Below the pieces are notes generated by a model, which worked only from the letters and a program-made list of their open reading frames with translations, was not told the DNA's origin and searched no databases. DNA of 37,504 bases from Clostridia bacterium (GTDB lineage Bacteria; Bacillota; Clostridia; Oscillospirales; Acutalibacteraceae), in NCBI GenBank assembly GCA_017517865.1, contig JAFWYB010000061.1, positions 1 through 37,504 on the forward strand. Direction: 5' to 3'. Below, piece by piece: positions 16,482 through 24,207 of the stretch. The position numbers were made by a program, and so were the translations under genes. The first letter of the stretch is position 1. The number at the start of each line of letters is the position of its first letter.

Positions 16482-17909
16482 TCAGTCCTCCGTATAAACT
16501 CTCTCAACGGACGGAATATACTCCTCGAGCGAGTTGAAATTTTCAATACGATCATCCATAGAAACGTACTTTTTGGGAAGAGCAATATTTTTGTAAGCGG
16601 GTCTGATAATCTTTCCGCCGGTAAGAAGCTCTTCAAGTCTGTGTGCAGCCCAGCCGGCAACTCTGGCCGTTGCAAAAAGAGGCGTGAAAAGATCCTCGGG
16701 AATACCGAGCATTCTGTAAATGAGACCGGAATAAAGGTCAACGTTTGCACACATAATCTTATTTTTACCCTTAACTCTTCTGAAAGCCTCAGGAGTAAGC
16801 TTTTCAATGGAATTTATGAGCTCAAACTCTTCTTCAAAACCGTTTTTATAAGCAAATTCCTTAGCTTTTCTCTTAAGAATAACAGCACGGGGATCTGAAA
16901 GAGTATAAACGGCATGGCCCATACCGTAAACAAGCCCGGAGCCGTCTCCTGCCTCTTTTCTGATAATTTTTTCAAGGTAATCAAGAAGCTGTTTTTTATC
17001 AGAGATATCCTCAACATTTTCCTTGATATCCTCAAGCATTTTTGAAACCTTGATATTTGCACCGCCGTGACGGGAGCCCTTAAGCGAGCCTATTGAAGCT
17101 GCAAAGGCTGAATAAGTGTCGGTGCCGCTGGAAGTAAGAACTCTGTTGGTAAAGGTTGAATTATTACCGCCGCCGTGCTCAGCGTGAAGAATCAGACAGA
17201 TGTCAAGAAGCTTTGCTTCCTCGTCTGTGTACTTCTTATCCGACCTTATTGCACGAAGAATAGTTTCCGAAGTAGAAAGCTCTTTTTTTTCGGGATGAAA
17301 ATACATGCTCTTGCCGTAATACTTCATACGCTTTACCTGATAGGCATAACTGATAATTACGGGAATCTGAGCAATAATCTGTACTGACTGACGAAGCACG
17401 TTTTCAACTGAAATATCGTCAGGATTTTCGTCAAAGGAATATGAAACAAGTATACATCTTGCAAGCTTATTCATAATGTCAAAGGAAGCGTTCGTCATAA
17501 GAACGTCTTCAATATAGGTTTTGGGCAGCTCTCTGCAATCACTGAGCGTCTGCGTAAAGAGCGAAAGCTGTTCCCTTGTGGGAAGAGTGCCGAAAATAAG
17601 CAGATACGCTACTTCCTCATATCCGAATCTGTTTTCCTTTTCGCAGGCATCAACAATATCGTTGATATTTATGCCTCTGTATTTGAGAACACCGTGCTTG
17701 GGAACTCTTTCACCGTCTTCAACATAATAGCCGTCAACAGAGCAGATGTTTGTAAGACCTGCCATAACACCTGTTCCGTCAGGATTACGAAGGCCCCTTT
17801 TAACGCCGTACTTCCAAAAATCATCCATATCTATTTTACTTTTTCTCTGAATCTTCTGACTCATTACCGTGAGCAATTCAGGCGGAATCGAATTAAATTT
17901 GTCACTCAT
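16482..17909 (-). CDS. Citrate synthase (citrate/2-methylcitrate synthase family)
   Basis: Condenses oxaloacetate and acetyl-CoA to citrate; the family also holds 2-methylcitrate synthases. The 475-residue protein has LHAEHGGGNNSTF (catalytic His near 242), the GSRHGGAN loop near 278-285, GMGHAVYTLSDPRA (His near 332) and NVDLYSGL (Asp near 391). The form is longer than the usual 370-430 residues because of an N-terminal extension, as seen in other Clostridia. The start is the ATG at 17909-17907, with AGGAGGT 8 bases upstream; an upstream in-frame ATG at 17957 lacks this. It is the first gene of a seven-gene run with a strong promoter. Confidence 0.93.
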   Translation of the reverse strand: MSDKFNSIPPELLTVMSQKIQRKSKIDMDDFWKYGVKRGLRNPDGTGVMAGLTNICSVDGYYVEDGERVPKHGVLKYRGININDIVDACEKENRFGYEEVAYLLIFGTLPTREQLSLFTQTLSDCRELPKTYIEDVLMTNASFDIMNKLARCILVSYSFDENPDDISVENVLRQSVQIIAQIPVIISYAYQVKRMKYYGKSMYFHPEKKELSTSETILRAIRSDKKYTDEEAKLLDICLILHAEHGGGNNSTFTNRVLTSSGTDTYSAFAASIGSLKGSRHGGANIKVSKMLEDIKENVEDISDKKQLLDYLEKIIRKEAGDGSGLVYGMGHAVYTLSDPRAVILKRKAKEFAYKNGFEEEFELINSIEKLTPEAFRRVKGKNKIMCANVDLYSGLIYRMLGIPEDLFTPLFATARVAGWAAHRLEELLTGGKIIRPAYKNIALPKKYVSMDDRIENFNSLEEYIPSVERVYTED

Positions 17910-17965
17910 ATATGTTACCTCCTTGAGAGCCTTTACAGCTATACCATTATAATGCATTATTCTTT

Positions 17966-17994
17966 ATTTTATAACATAGACTTTATATTGTCAA
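17966..17994 (-). promoter_or_regulatory. Promoter of the citrate synthase operon
   Basis: Minus strand TTGACA (17989-17994), a 17-base spacer, TAAAAT (17966-17971). Near-consensus, about 57 bases before the coding start. It drives everything to the terminator at 10618 if no internal stop exists; none was seen. Confidence 0.8.
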
Positions 17995-18026
17995 GTTAAT
18001 ATAAATATTAAAAGGGATGGTAATCT

Positions 18027-19010
18027 GTGAAAAACTACATATTAAGCTCACTTTTTATATTTTTTCTAATTTTGTGTCTTCCTCTTTCGGGTTTCCCTCT
18101 GAAGGGTAACAACGTAGATGCTTACACTGTAAAAAATGAACAGACAGCAGACAGCTCAGACAGCCTGCGTGTGCTTCAGGCTTCAACCGGTAACATACTT
18201 ACACTCGATTTTCAGGACTATCTTATCGGAGCGGTTGCGGCTGAAATGCCGGCCTCCTTCAGTGAAGAAGCACTTAAGGCTCAGAGTGTAGCCTGCTATA
18301 CATATGCTCTCTGGATTATTGAAAACGCCGACAGAGCACCCGACAGTCTTTTCGATATATCGGATGACAGCAGCAAACACCAGGGATATCTCACAAATGC
18401 CGATATGAAGGATAAGTGGGGAGATAAATATGAAAAATATTACAGTAAGATAAAAAAAGCCGTCACCGAAACACGCGGCGAATATATTTCATTTTCATCA
18501 AAGCCGGCCATGACGGTTTTTCACGGCCTTTCAAGCGGAAAAACAGTCAGCGCTAAAGAACTGTGGGGATACGATATCCCCTACCTTATAAGCGTTGATG
18601 CACCCGGTGACAAGCTGAGTCCGGACCTTATAAGTGAAAATGAATTCACAAAGGAGGAATTCAGCAAGATAGTAACCGGAATTACCGAACAAAAAGCTTC
18701 AACAGATATCAGCGCAGATGTATCCGACGTCACTCGGGATGGCTATTTAAACAAGCTGAGTATAAACGGTGCGGAAATAGGACGTAGTGACATAAGAAGC
18801 GCATTTTCGCTCAAAAGCTCATGCTTTAAAATCCAAATTACGGAAGATCAGGTTATTTTTAGCGTTTACGGAAGAGGTCACGGAATAGGAATGAGCCAAT
18901 ACAGTGCGGACTTTATGGCACGTCAAGGATATGATTATAAAGAAATTCTGGGGCATTTTTATCCCGGTACGGAATTAAAGGAAAATAAGCATTTACAAAA
19001 CGGCTTCTGA
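18027..19010 (+). CDS. spoIID: SpoIID/LytB-domain protein (stage II sporulation protein D-like)
   Basis: SpoIID is a membrane-anchored lytic transglycosylase of the engulfment complex (with SpoIIM and SpoIIP). The 327-residue protein has an N-terminal signal/anchor (about 4-24). The SpoIID domain follows: LTLDFQDYLIGAVAAEMPASF with the catalytic glutamate of the AAEMP motif near 74, ALKAQSVACYTYALW, and the terminal YGRGHGIGMSQYSADFMA motif near 285-302. The start is GTG with GGGATGG six bases upstream. spoIIM and spoIIP are not adjacent, so an LytB-like vegetative role remains possible. comM follows 34 bases later. Confidence 0.86.
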   Translation: MKNYILSSLFIFFLILCLPLSGFPLKGNNVDAYTVKNEQTADSSDSLRVLQASTGNILTLDFQDYLIGAVAAEMPASFSEEALKAQSVACYTYALWIIENADRAPDSLFDISDDSSKHQGYLTNADMKDKWGDKYEKYYSKIKKAVTETRGEYISFSSKPAMTVFHGLSSGKTVSAKELWGYDIPYLISVDAPGDKLSPDLISENEFTKEEFSKIVTGITEQKASTDISADVSDVTRDGYLNKLSINGAEIGRSDIRSAFSLKSSCFKIQITEDQVIFSVYGRGHGIGMSQYSADFMARQGYDYKEILGHFYPGTELKENKHLQNGF

Positions 19011-19044
19011 GTTGTATAATGGTGCAGAAGAAGGAGTGAAAAAA

Positions 19045-20580
19045 ATGTTCGTTAAGGTTAACAGTATAGGACTTTTCGGTATGAAAAGCTTCGGTATCGG
19101 CGTAGAAGCTTCAATAGAAAGAGGTATGCCGAGAATTGATATAGTCGGTCTGCCCGATGCCGCCGTAAGCGAATCCAAGGACCGAGTAAGGTCTGCTATG
19201 AAAAACAGCGGCTTCAAATATCCCGATATGAGAATAACCGTTAATCTTACTCCTGCAGATATAAAAAAGGAAGGTCCCGTCTATGACCTTCCGATACTCG
19301 TCGCGCTACTGATCGGCTCAGATCAGCTCCGCTGCAATATTGAAAATTCAGCTTTCATAGGAGAAATATCACTGAGCGGTAAGGTAAGAAATCTAAAGGG
19401 TACCCTGCCGATGGTTATTAAGGCAAGAGAGCTCGGCTTAAAGGAAATATACGTCCCCGCAGGGAATTCATGCGAATGCTGTGTTGTAAAGGGAATTGAT
19501 ATTTACCCGGTTCAGAGTGTAAAGCAGCTTTACGACCATCTGAGCGGCAATAAAAAAATCAGCAAGCTTACAGATGATTTATACTACGAATACACAAGAC
19601 CGCTTGAATACACGCCCGATTTCAGCGATGTAAAGGGTCAGTATCAGGCAAAAAGAGCTTTGGAAATTGCTGCTGCAGGCGGTCATAATGTGCTTATGAT
19701 AGGTCCCCCGGGCTCGGGTAAAAGCATGCTGGCCAAAAGAATACCCTCTATTCTGCCCGATATGACCTTTGAGGAAAGCCTTGAAGTAACAAAAATACAC
19801 TCAATTGCGGGCTTTCTCCCAGACAATGTTTCACTTATAAAATCAAGGCCCTTCCGCTCTCCTCATCATACTATTTCCACTGCAGGCCTTTCCGGTGGCG
19901 GACGGATACCCGGTCCCGGTGAGCTCAGTCTTGCACATCACGGCGTGCTTTTTCTTGATGAGCTGCCCGAGTTCAACAAGGTAACAATGGAGGCTATGCG
20001 TCAGCCCGTTGAAGACGGTAAAATTACAATATCAAGAGTTTCAGGCTCTCTGACTTATCCCTGTGAGGTTATGCTTGTATGCGCAATGAACCCGTGTCCC
20101 TGCGGATATTACGGCCATGCCACAAAAAAATGCAGTTGCCCTAAGGGAGCAGCTGCAAAATATCTTTCCAAAGTCAGCGGCCCCTTGCTCGACAGACTTG
20201 ATATACATATTGAGGTGCCGCAGGTTGACTTTGAAAAGCTTTCAGACGACAAGCCGGCTGAATCCTCAGTTGAGATTAAGAAACGTGTTGACGCAGCCAG
20301 ACTGATTCAGAATAAACGCTTTAAGGGCACCGGTGTTACCTGTAACGCAAAAATGACACCGTCTCTGACAAGAAAATACTGTGCTCTTGACAATAGCTGT
20401 AAGGCTATGCTTGAAAAATGTTTTACTGCGCTGGATCTTTCCGCAAGAGCATATGATAAAATTCTCAGAATTGCAAGAACTATTGCTGACCTTGATAAGA
20501 GTGAGAAAATTGAACTTGAGCATATAACCGAAGCCGTTCAATACAGAAGCCTTGACAGAAAATTCTGGGGTACAGAGTAA
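19045..20580 (+). CDS. comM: YifB/ComM-type Mg-chelatase-like AAA+ ATPase
   Basis: Hexameric helicase-like ATPase that aids branch migration during recombination of incoming DNA (shown for ComM in Vibrio). The 511-residue protein has an N-terminal ChlI/Lon-like fold (about 1-180), a Mg_chelatase AAA+ core with Walker A GPPGSGKS (about 218-225), a Walker B LFLDELPEF (about 303-311) and a cysteine cluster (CAMNPCPCGYYG) typical of the family. A C-terminal Mg_chelatase_C helical domain ends it. The start is the ATG at 19045 after AAGGAG; an in-frame ATG at 19012 lies too close to the spoIID stop and lacks a Shine-Dalgarno. Confidence 0.95.
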   Translation: MFVKVNSIGLFGMKSFGIGVEASIERGMPRIDIVGLPDAAVSESKDRVRSAMKNSGFKYPDMRITVNLTPADIKKEGPVYDLPILVALLIGSDQLRCNIENSAFIGEISLSGKVRNLKGTLPMVIKARELGLKEIYVPAGNSCECCVVKGIDIYPVQSVKQLYDHLSGNKKISKLTDDLYYEYTRPLEYTPDFSDVKGQYQAKRALEIAAAGGHNVLMIGPPGSGKSMLAKRIPSILPDMTFEESLEVTKIHSIAGFLPDNVSLIKSRPFRSPHHTISTAGLSGGGRIPGPGELSLAHHGVLFLDELPEFNKVTMEAMRQPVEDGKITISRVSGSLTYPCEVMLVCAMNPCPCGYYGHATKKCSCPKGAAAKYLSKVSGPLLDRLDIHIEVPQVDFEKLSDDKPAESSVEIKKRVDAARLIQNKRFKGTGVTCNAKMTPSLTRKYCALDNSCKAMLEKCFTALDLSARAYDKILRIARTIADLDKSEKIELEHITEAVQYRSLDRKFWGTE

Positions 20581-20630
20581 AAACAACCCGCCTTATATGA
20601 GCAGGGTTGCTAAGAACAGATAAACATCAT

Positions 20631-20667
20631 CGGGAGACACTTTGTAATGAAGTGCTCCCGCTTTTTT
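20631..20667 (+). terminator. Terminator of the spoIID-comM unit
   Basis: CGGGAG(A)CACTT pairs with AAGTGCTCCCG around a 7-base loop, with one bulged base, followed by CTTTTTTA on the plus strand. Confidence 0.8.
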
Positions 20668-20899
20668 ATATAAAAAGCGACACTTTCAGCTTTAAAGTGT
20701 CATAGTGGGTATAACCTTGATAACACTTATGTAGGTCTGCAGACAGGTTCTCTTCGGTATTTATAAGTGATATTCAAGCCATAAGGCTTCAGTTTTATTT
20801 TATTCGCATAAAACTCGCGAAGCAAATAACTCTGTGCCAAGCACAATAAGAACCTGACTTCGTCAGAACCTTGTTATTCATTTCACCCATAATAAAACT

Positions 20900-20925
20900 G
20901 CCGAGTGTCCTTAAGAACACTCGGC
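20900..20925 (-). terminator. Terminator after the GPH-YhhN-membrane protein operon
   Basis: GCCGAGTGT and ACACTCGGC form a 9-bp perfect stem. On the minus strand it is followed by AGTTTTATTA. It lies 21 bases past the stop of the 20947 gene. Confidence 0.78.
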
Positions 20926-20946
20926 TGACCGGGTAGGTTATTTCTG

Positions 20947-21711
20947 TTATTTTACGGCAACAACCGTTTCCTTTTCGGCTGAATCGAAACTGAAATCTAT
21001 TTTATTCTTGCCCTTGTGTCTGTAGGGATAGACAATAAGTGCAACATAACCGAGTGCGGCGCCGATAACATTAAGCACCATATCACCCATTATATCCATA
21101 ATTGCCCAACGCTCAGGAACAAGAGGATCAAAAAGAGTTAGCTCCTTTGGTGTACCCTGAGCAAGAAGAAATGACCAATGCTGCGAATCGCCCGGATAAT
21201 CCCCCATCATACCTGCAATCTGATCAAAGCTGAATTCAAATACCTCCCAAAGGGTTGAGCCGATGAACGAGAAGCCTACAGATGCAAAAAGAATCAGACT
21301 TAAGGGAGCCGTCTTCTTTTCTTTCTTAAGAAGAGCACAGGCGAGCTCATATCCGAAAAATACACAAAGGAAGCCGCCCCAACCGTGAAGGAAAGTATCA
21401 AGAAAGCGGGTTTCATAATAAAGATTAAGGAACTTGCCGCCGAAGGATGCAACAAATATTCCGGGGATAAACAAGGTCTGGAAGCCCGGTGTAACATGTC
21501 TGAACGTATTCTTTTCGGGTAAAAGCATAAATATTTCCCAAAGGAACATACATAAGAAGTTTGCGCCTACCTGAAGCGGATCAGTGATGTCAAAGGGCTT
21601 TTTAAAAAAGCCTGCAACAAAGGCATATAGCATCAATATTCTGAATATCCACCAGAAAATAAACGTGGGGGTTGAACAATTCTGTTTTAAACGGGTAAAA
21701 TAATTTTTCAT
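20947..21711 (-). CDS. Membrane protein resembling YjdF/DUF2238 family
   Basis: A 254-residue protein with six to seven predicted helices. Conserved-looking polar motifs sit inside them: DTFLHGWGGFL (about 105-115), STLWEVFEFSFDQ (about 150-162) and IMDIMGDMVLNVIGAALGY (about 205-223). This pattern of D-HG, W-E--E and D--GD---N--GA resembles the DUF2238/YjdF group, whose function is unknown. The start chosen is the ATG at 21711-21709, with GGAG 7 bases upstream. A longer form beginning within the yhhN-like gene lacks a ribosome site. Third gene of a GPH symporter operon. Confidence 0.6.
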   Translation of the reverse strand: MKNYFTRLKQNCSTPTFIFWWIFRILMLYAFVAGFFKKPFDITDPLQVGANFLCMFLWEIFMLLPEKNTFRHVTPGFQTLFIPGIFVASFGGKFLNLYYETRFLDTFLHGWGGFLCVFFGYELACALLKKEKKTAPLSLILFASVGFSFIGSTLWEVFEFSFDQIAGMMGDYPGDSQHWSFLLAQGTPKELTLFDPLVPERWAIMDIMGDMVLNVIGAALGYVALIVYPYRHKGKNKIDFSFDSAEKETVVAVK

Positions 21712-21752
21712 TTTGCTACTCCAATTGTATTTTAAAAATGCCTTGAATTTTA

Positions 21753-22472
21753 TCAGCAACAAACGGGCTCAAGAAGAAATACCGAAAAGGCAATCATAAA
21801 CTGACCGATATAATATGTTGCATGGTTTATAACGAAATTAAAGATTGTATTCTTATCCTGCTTGATTGCAAAATACATCGGTGAAAGAATAATATCCGAA
21901 ATAAGGAAAAGAACGGCACCGATATTGAATACTATGTAAGCAATCTGCTTTGTCTGGATTGCTGCCCAAAGTGACGTACCGACCATTGTGCCGAGAATCA
22001 TACAGTAAACAGTAACGATGGCATAGAACTTTCCGTACTTCTGCTTTGTGGGCTTTTCAAGAATAAGGTTGCACACGGTTACAACAGCACCGACAATCAA
22101 AGGTACTATCATATCCTTGATTTCAAAGTGTGCGTGCTTATAAATTGCACCGATATAGAAGAAATGTCCTATACCGAAGGAAATGAAACCGAGATTGAGG
22201 TACTGATCATTGTGCTGAGGATAAATCCATTTCTGGTCAAGATAGATATCACCCATAAGACCGAATACTCCGCCCATCATAATGGGGAGTGAATACTTCC
22301 ACAGGTCGGGATAGTCTGCGTTACAGAAGGTTGCTGTAAGACCTGTAAGAAGGAAGAAAATACTTGTAAGATTTTTAATGTAAACACCGATAACGCTTCT
22401 CTGCTTGTGGCATTTAACCATAAACAAAACAAGAAAAACTGCGCCTAAAGCAAGACTGATATAAGTTAACAT
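21753..22472 (-). CDS. YhhN/TMEM86-family membrane protein (lysoplasmalogenase-like)
   Basis: A 239-residue integral protein with seven to eight helices. GDIYLD (about 74-79), GIGHFFYIGAI (about 99-109), FLISDIILS (about 188-196) and the C-terminal NHATYYIGQFMIA (about 216-228) match the YhhN family, in which vertebrate TMEM86B hydrolyses the vinyl-ether bond of lysoplasmalogens. Anaerobic Clostridia make plasmalogens, so a lipid role is plausible but inferred. The gene is 17 bases after the GPH symporter, with a good GGAGGT-like site, and 41 bases before the 254-residue membrane protein. Confidence 0.8.
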   Translation of the reverse strand: MLTYISLALGAVFLVLFMVKCHKQRSVIGVYIKNLTSIFFLLTGLTATFCNADYPDLWKYSLPIMMGGVFGLMGDIYLDQKWIYPQHNDQYLNLGFISFGIGHFFYIGAIYKHAHFEIKDMIVPLIVGAVVTVCNLILEKPTKQKYGKFYAIVTVYCMILGTMVGTSLWAAIQTKQIAYIVFNIGAVLFLISDIILSPMYFAIKQDKNTIFNFVINHATYYIGQFMIAFSVFLLEPVCC

Positions 22473-22489
22473 TTTATTACCTCCGATTT

Positions 22490-23992
22490 TTACTCTGCAA
22501 CTTCGATTCCGCGTTCTTTTCTGATAGCGTCAAGCTCAACTGCTATTTGTGCCTTCTTTTCCTTTGTTAATTTATAGAAGAACATAGGAACTGCACAAAG
22601 AAGCATACTGATACCGGGAACAATTGATACAAGTGAGAACATTGCGAAACGAAGGTTGTCAGGCATTTCAGTTGCGGCAACAACAGCGGTTGAGGAAAGC
22701 ATTTCCTCGGGCTTGAGGCCGATAACCATATACATAATAACGATACCTGATGTTGCAAAAGCATTGCCTATCTTATTGATAAAGCCCTGACATGCAGCAC
22801 CGAGAGCATTGTCACGGAAGCCTGTTTTGAGCTCCATATAGTCAAGACAGTCACAAATCATAGCAAAGCATACAGTATTGATAACGCCGAGAGGGATACA
22901 GGAAATAATGATAAAGGGAATGCAGGCGTAAAGATTCATTGTGAACCAACCAACAACGGTCGTAACGATGCTTGCCGCAAAGCCTGCAAGACAGCTGACA
23001 ATAACAAGCTTTTTAAAGTCAATTTTTTTCATAAGCTTCGGCATAAGCAGAGTTGCACCGAAAAGACCGACGATAGAGCTTATCTGGAATACTGTTTTAA
23101 CCGTTGAGATGCTGGCTTCAACTGCAGCCATTCTTTCAGCTTCCGTTGCAAGCGTTGCAAGATCGGGACCGATGTAGAAGGAGTATCTCGCAACGTGTAT
23201 TGCAGCAGCGGAAACCATATAACGTCCGCTCGAAAGAACACCCATAAGAAGAACGAGAACAAGAGGCTTGCACTTGAAAATTCTGCTGAGCTGCGAGGGC
23301 TCACCCGGCTGACGCTTCTTGACAGGAATTCTGACTCTTTCCTTAACTCTGAATACAAAAGCGTAAAGTATTGTGCCTATACCGACCGTTACGATTGCCA
23401 TAAGAAGATACTTTTTCTTCTGCACGGCTATCGGATCAATTTCATCGGCTGAGTTACCGACCCAAGCAGCAATGATAAGGCCGATGATAAGGAAAAGAAC
23501 CTCAGGTACCGCAGAACCGATGGAATTGAAAATTTTACTTATTGAAATAACCGAGCTTCTTTCGGTTGATGAGGGTGTGATAACATTGGGGATACCCCAG
23601 AAGGCAACATCGCCGACGGTATAAATCATACCCCATAAAACGTAAACGATAGCTGAATAAACCATCATCTGTGTTTTATCGAGATCGGGGCTGAGATACA
23701 TAAGAATAGTCATTGTGGCAATAGGTACGAGAGCGAAACGGATAAAGGGCTTCATTTTTCCGCTCTTAAGATTGCTTCTGTCAACGATCATACCCATCAT
23801 CGGGTCGTTGATAGCATCCCATACTCGTGCCAGAAGCATAAGAAGCAGCACGAACATAGGTGCAAGCTGTAAAACATTAAGATAGTAGTCACTGATATAG
23901 CTCGACATAAGAGCATAAATCATACCCTGACCCATACCTGCGACACAGAATGAGGTCAGCTCTTTTTTAGGCACATATTTTTTATCCTGCAT
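22490..23992 (-). CDS. GPH-family sugar:cation symporter (MFS)
   Basis: A 500-residue, roughly 12-helix transporter of the GPH/MelB family. The family loop ARVWDAINDPMMGMIVDRSNLKSGKMKP (about 50-77) is present, as is the second-half acidic loop CDCLDYMELKTGFRDNA (about 395-411). It is divergent from a GH31 glycosidase, so uptake of the GH31 substrate or product is the likely job. The start is the ATG at 23992-23990 with AAGGAGG upstream. The in-frame extension upstream to 24130 is not protein-like and has no ribosome site. Paralogous to the symporters at 10665 and 32852. Confidence 0.9.
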   Translation of the reverse strand: MQDKKYVPKKELTSFCVAGMGQGMIYALMSSYISDYYLNVLQLAPMFVLLLMLLARVWDAINDPMMGMIVDRSNLKSGKMKPFIRFALVPIATMTILMYLSPDLDKTQMMVYSAIVYVLWGMIYTVGDVAFWGIPNVITPSSTERSSVISISKIFNSIGSAVPEVLFLIIGLIIAAWVGNSADEIDPIAVQKKKYLLMAIVTVGIGTILYAFVFRVKERVRIPVKKRQPGEPSQLSRIFKCKPLVLVLLMGVLSSGRYMVSAAAIHVARYSFYIGPDLATLATEAERMAAVEASISTVKTVFQISSIVGLFGATLLMPKLMKKIDFKKLVIVSCLAGFAASIVTTVVGWFTMNLYACIPFIIISCIPLGVINTVCFAMICDCLDYMELKTGFRDNALGAACQGFINKIGNAFATSGIVIMYMVIGLKPEEMLSSTAVVAATEMPDNLRFAMFSLVSIVPGISMLLCAVPMFFYKLTKEKKAQIAVELDAIRKERGIEVAE

Positions 23993-24133
23993 AAAAATCC
24001 TCCTTGAAATAAATATGCAAAGTCTTACCATATATAATATCACACTTTTTACAAATTTTGACAAAATTTTAGTCATTTTATCACCGTTTGTGTGTAGAAA
24101 AAAATGCGCTGAATTTGTGATATTTGACAAATA

Positions 24134-24150
24134 TTCAACTTAAAGTTGAA
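24134..24150. promoter_or_regulatory. Perfect 17-bp palindrome, candidate operator
   Basis: TTCAACTT, a central A, then AAGTTGAA. The right half contains most of the GH31 -35 element (TTGAAA at 24146-24151), so a bound dimeric repressor would block RNA polymerase. No regulator gene lies next to it. Confidence 0.6.
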
Positions 24151-24174
24151 AATAGAATTATGATGTTATATGAT
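24146..24174 (+). promoter_or_regulatory. GH31 gene promoter
   Basis: TTGAAA (24146-24151), a 17-base spacer, TATGAT (24169-24174), about 34 bases before the coding start. Confidence 0.6.
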
Positions 24175-24207
24175 ATACACATAAAAATGTAAAGGACGGT
24201 GCATTTT

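Larger units (their letters stand above)
20581..20946. repeat. Hairpin-rich non-coding intergenic unit
   Basis: 366 bases without a credible gene. It contains successive inverted repeats: CAACCC/GGGTTG (20584-20609), the comM terminator (20631-20667), GACACTTT/AAAGTGTC (20679-20701), AAGCC/GGCTT near 20777-20790, TTCGC/GCGAA near 20803-20821, GTGC/GCAC near 20834-20844, CTGACTTCGTCAG near 20854-20866, a long-range CAGGTTCT/AGAACCTG pair (20744-20751 with 20849-20856), and the minus-strand terminator at 20900-20925. This density suggests an interspersed repeat or a structured RNA rather than a plain spacer. Confidence 0.5.
23993..24207. promoter_or_regulatory. Divergent control region, GPH symporter / GH31
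   Basis: 215 bases between divergent genes. The GH31 promoter and the palindrome at 24134-24150 lie on the right. On the left, a weaker minus-strand candidate (TATTAT near 24030 with TTGTCA about 19 bases upstream) could serve the symporter. A TTGACA at 24124-24129 has no matching -10 at normal spacing. Confidence 0.55.

Noticed and set aside
23993-24130. 46-residue extension of the second GPH symporter
   Set aside because: The sequence is the AT-rich promoter region, with no ribosome site and no similarity to the other two symporters' N-termini.
24124-24158. TTGACA with TAGAAT as the GH31 promoter
   Set aside because: The spacer would be 23 bases; TTGAAA-17-TATGAT slightly downstream is better placed.
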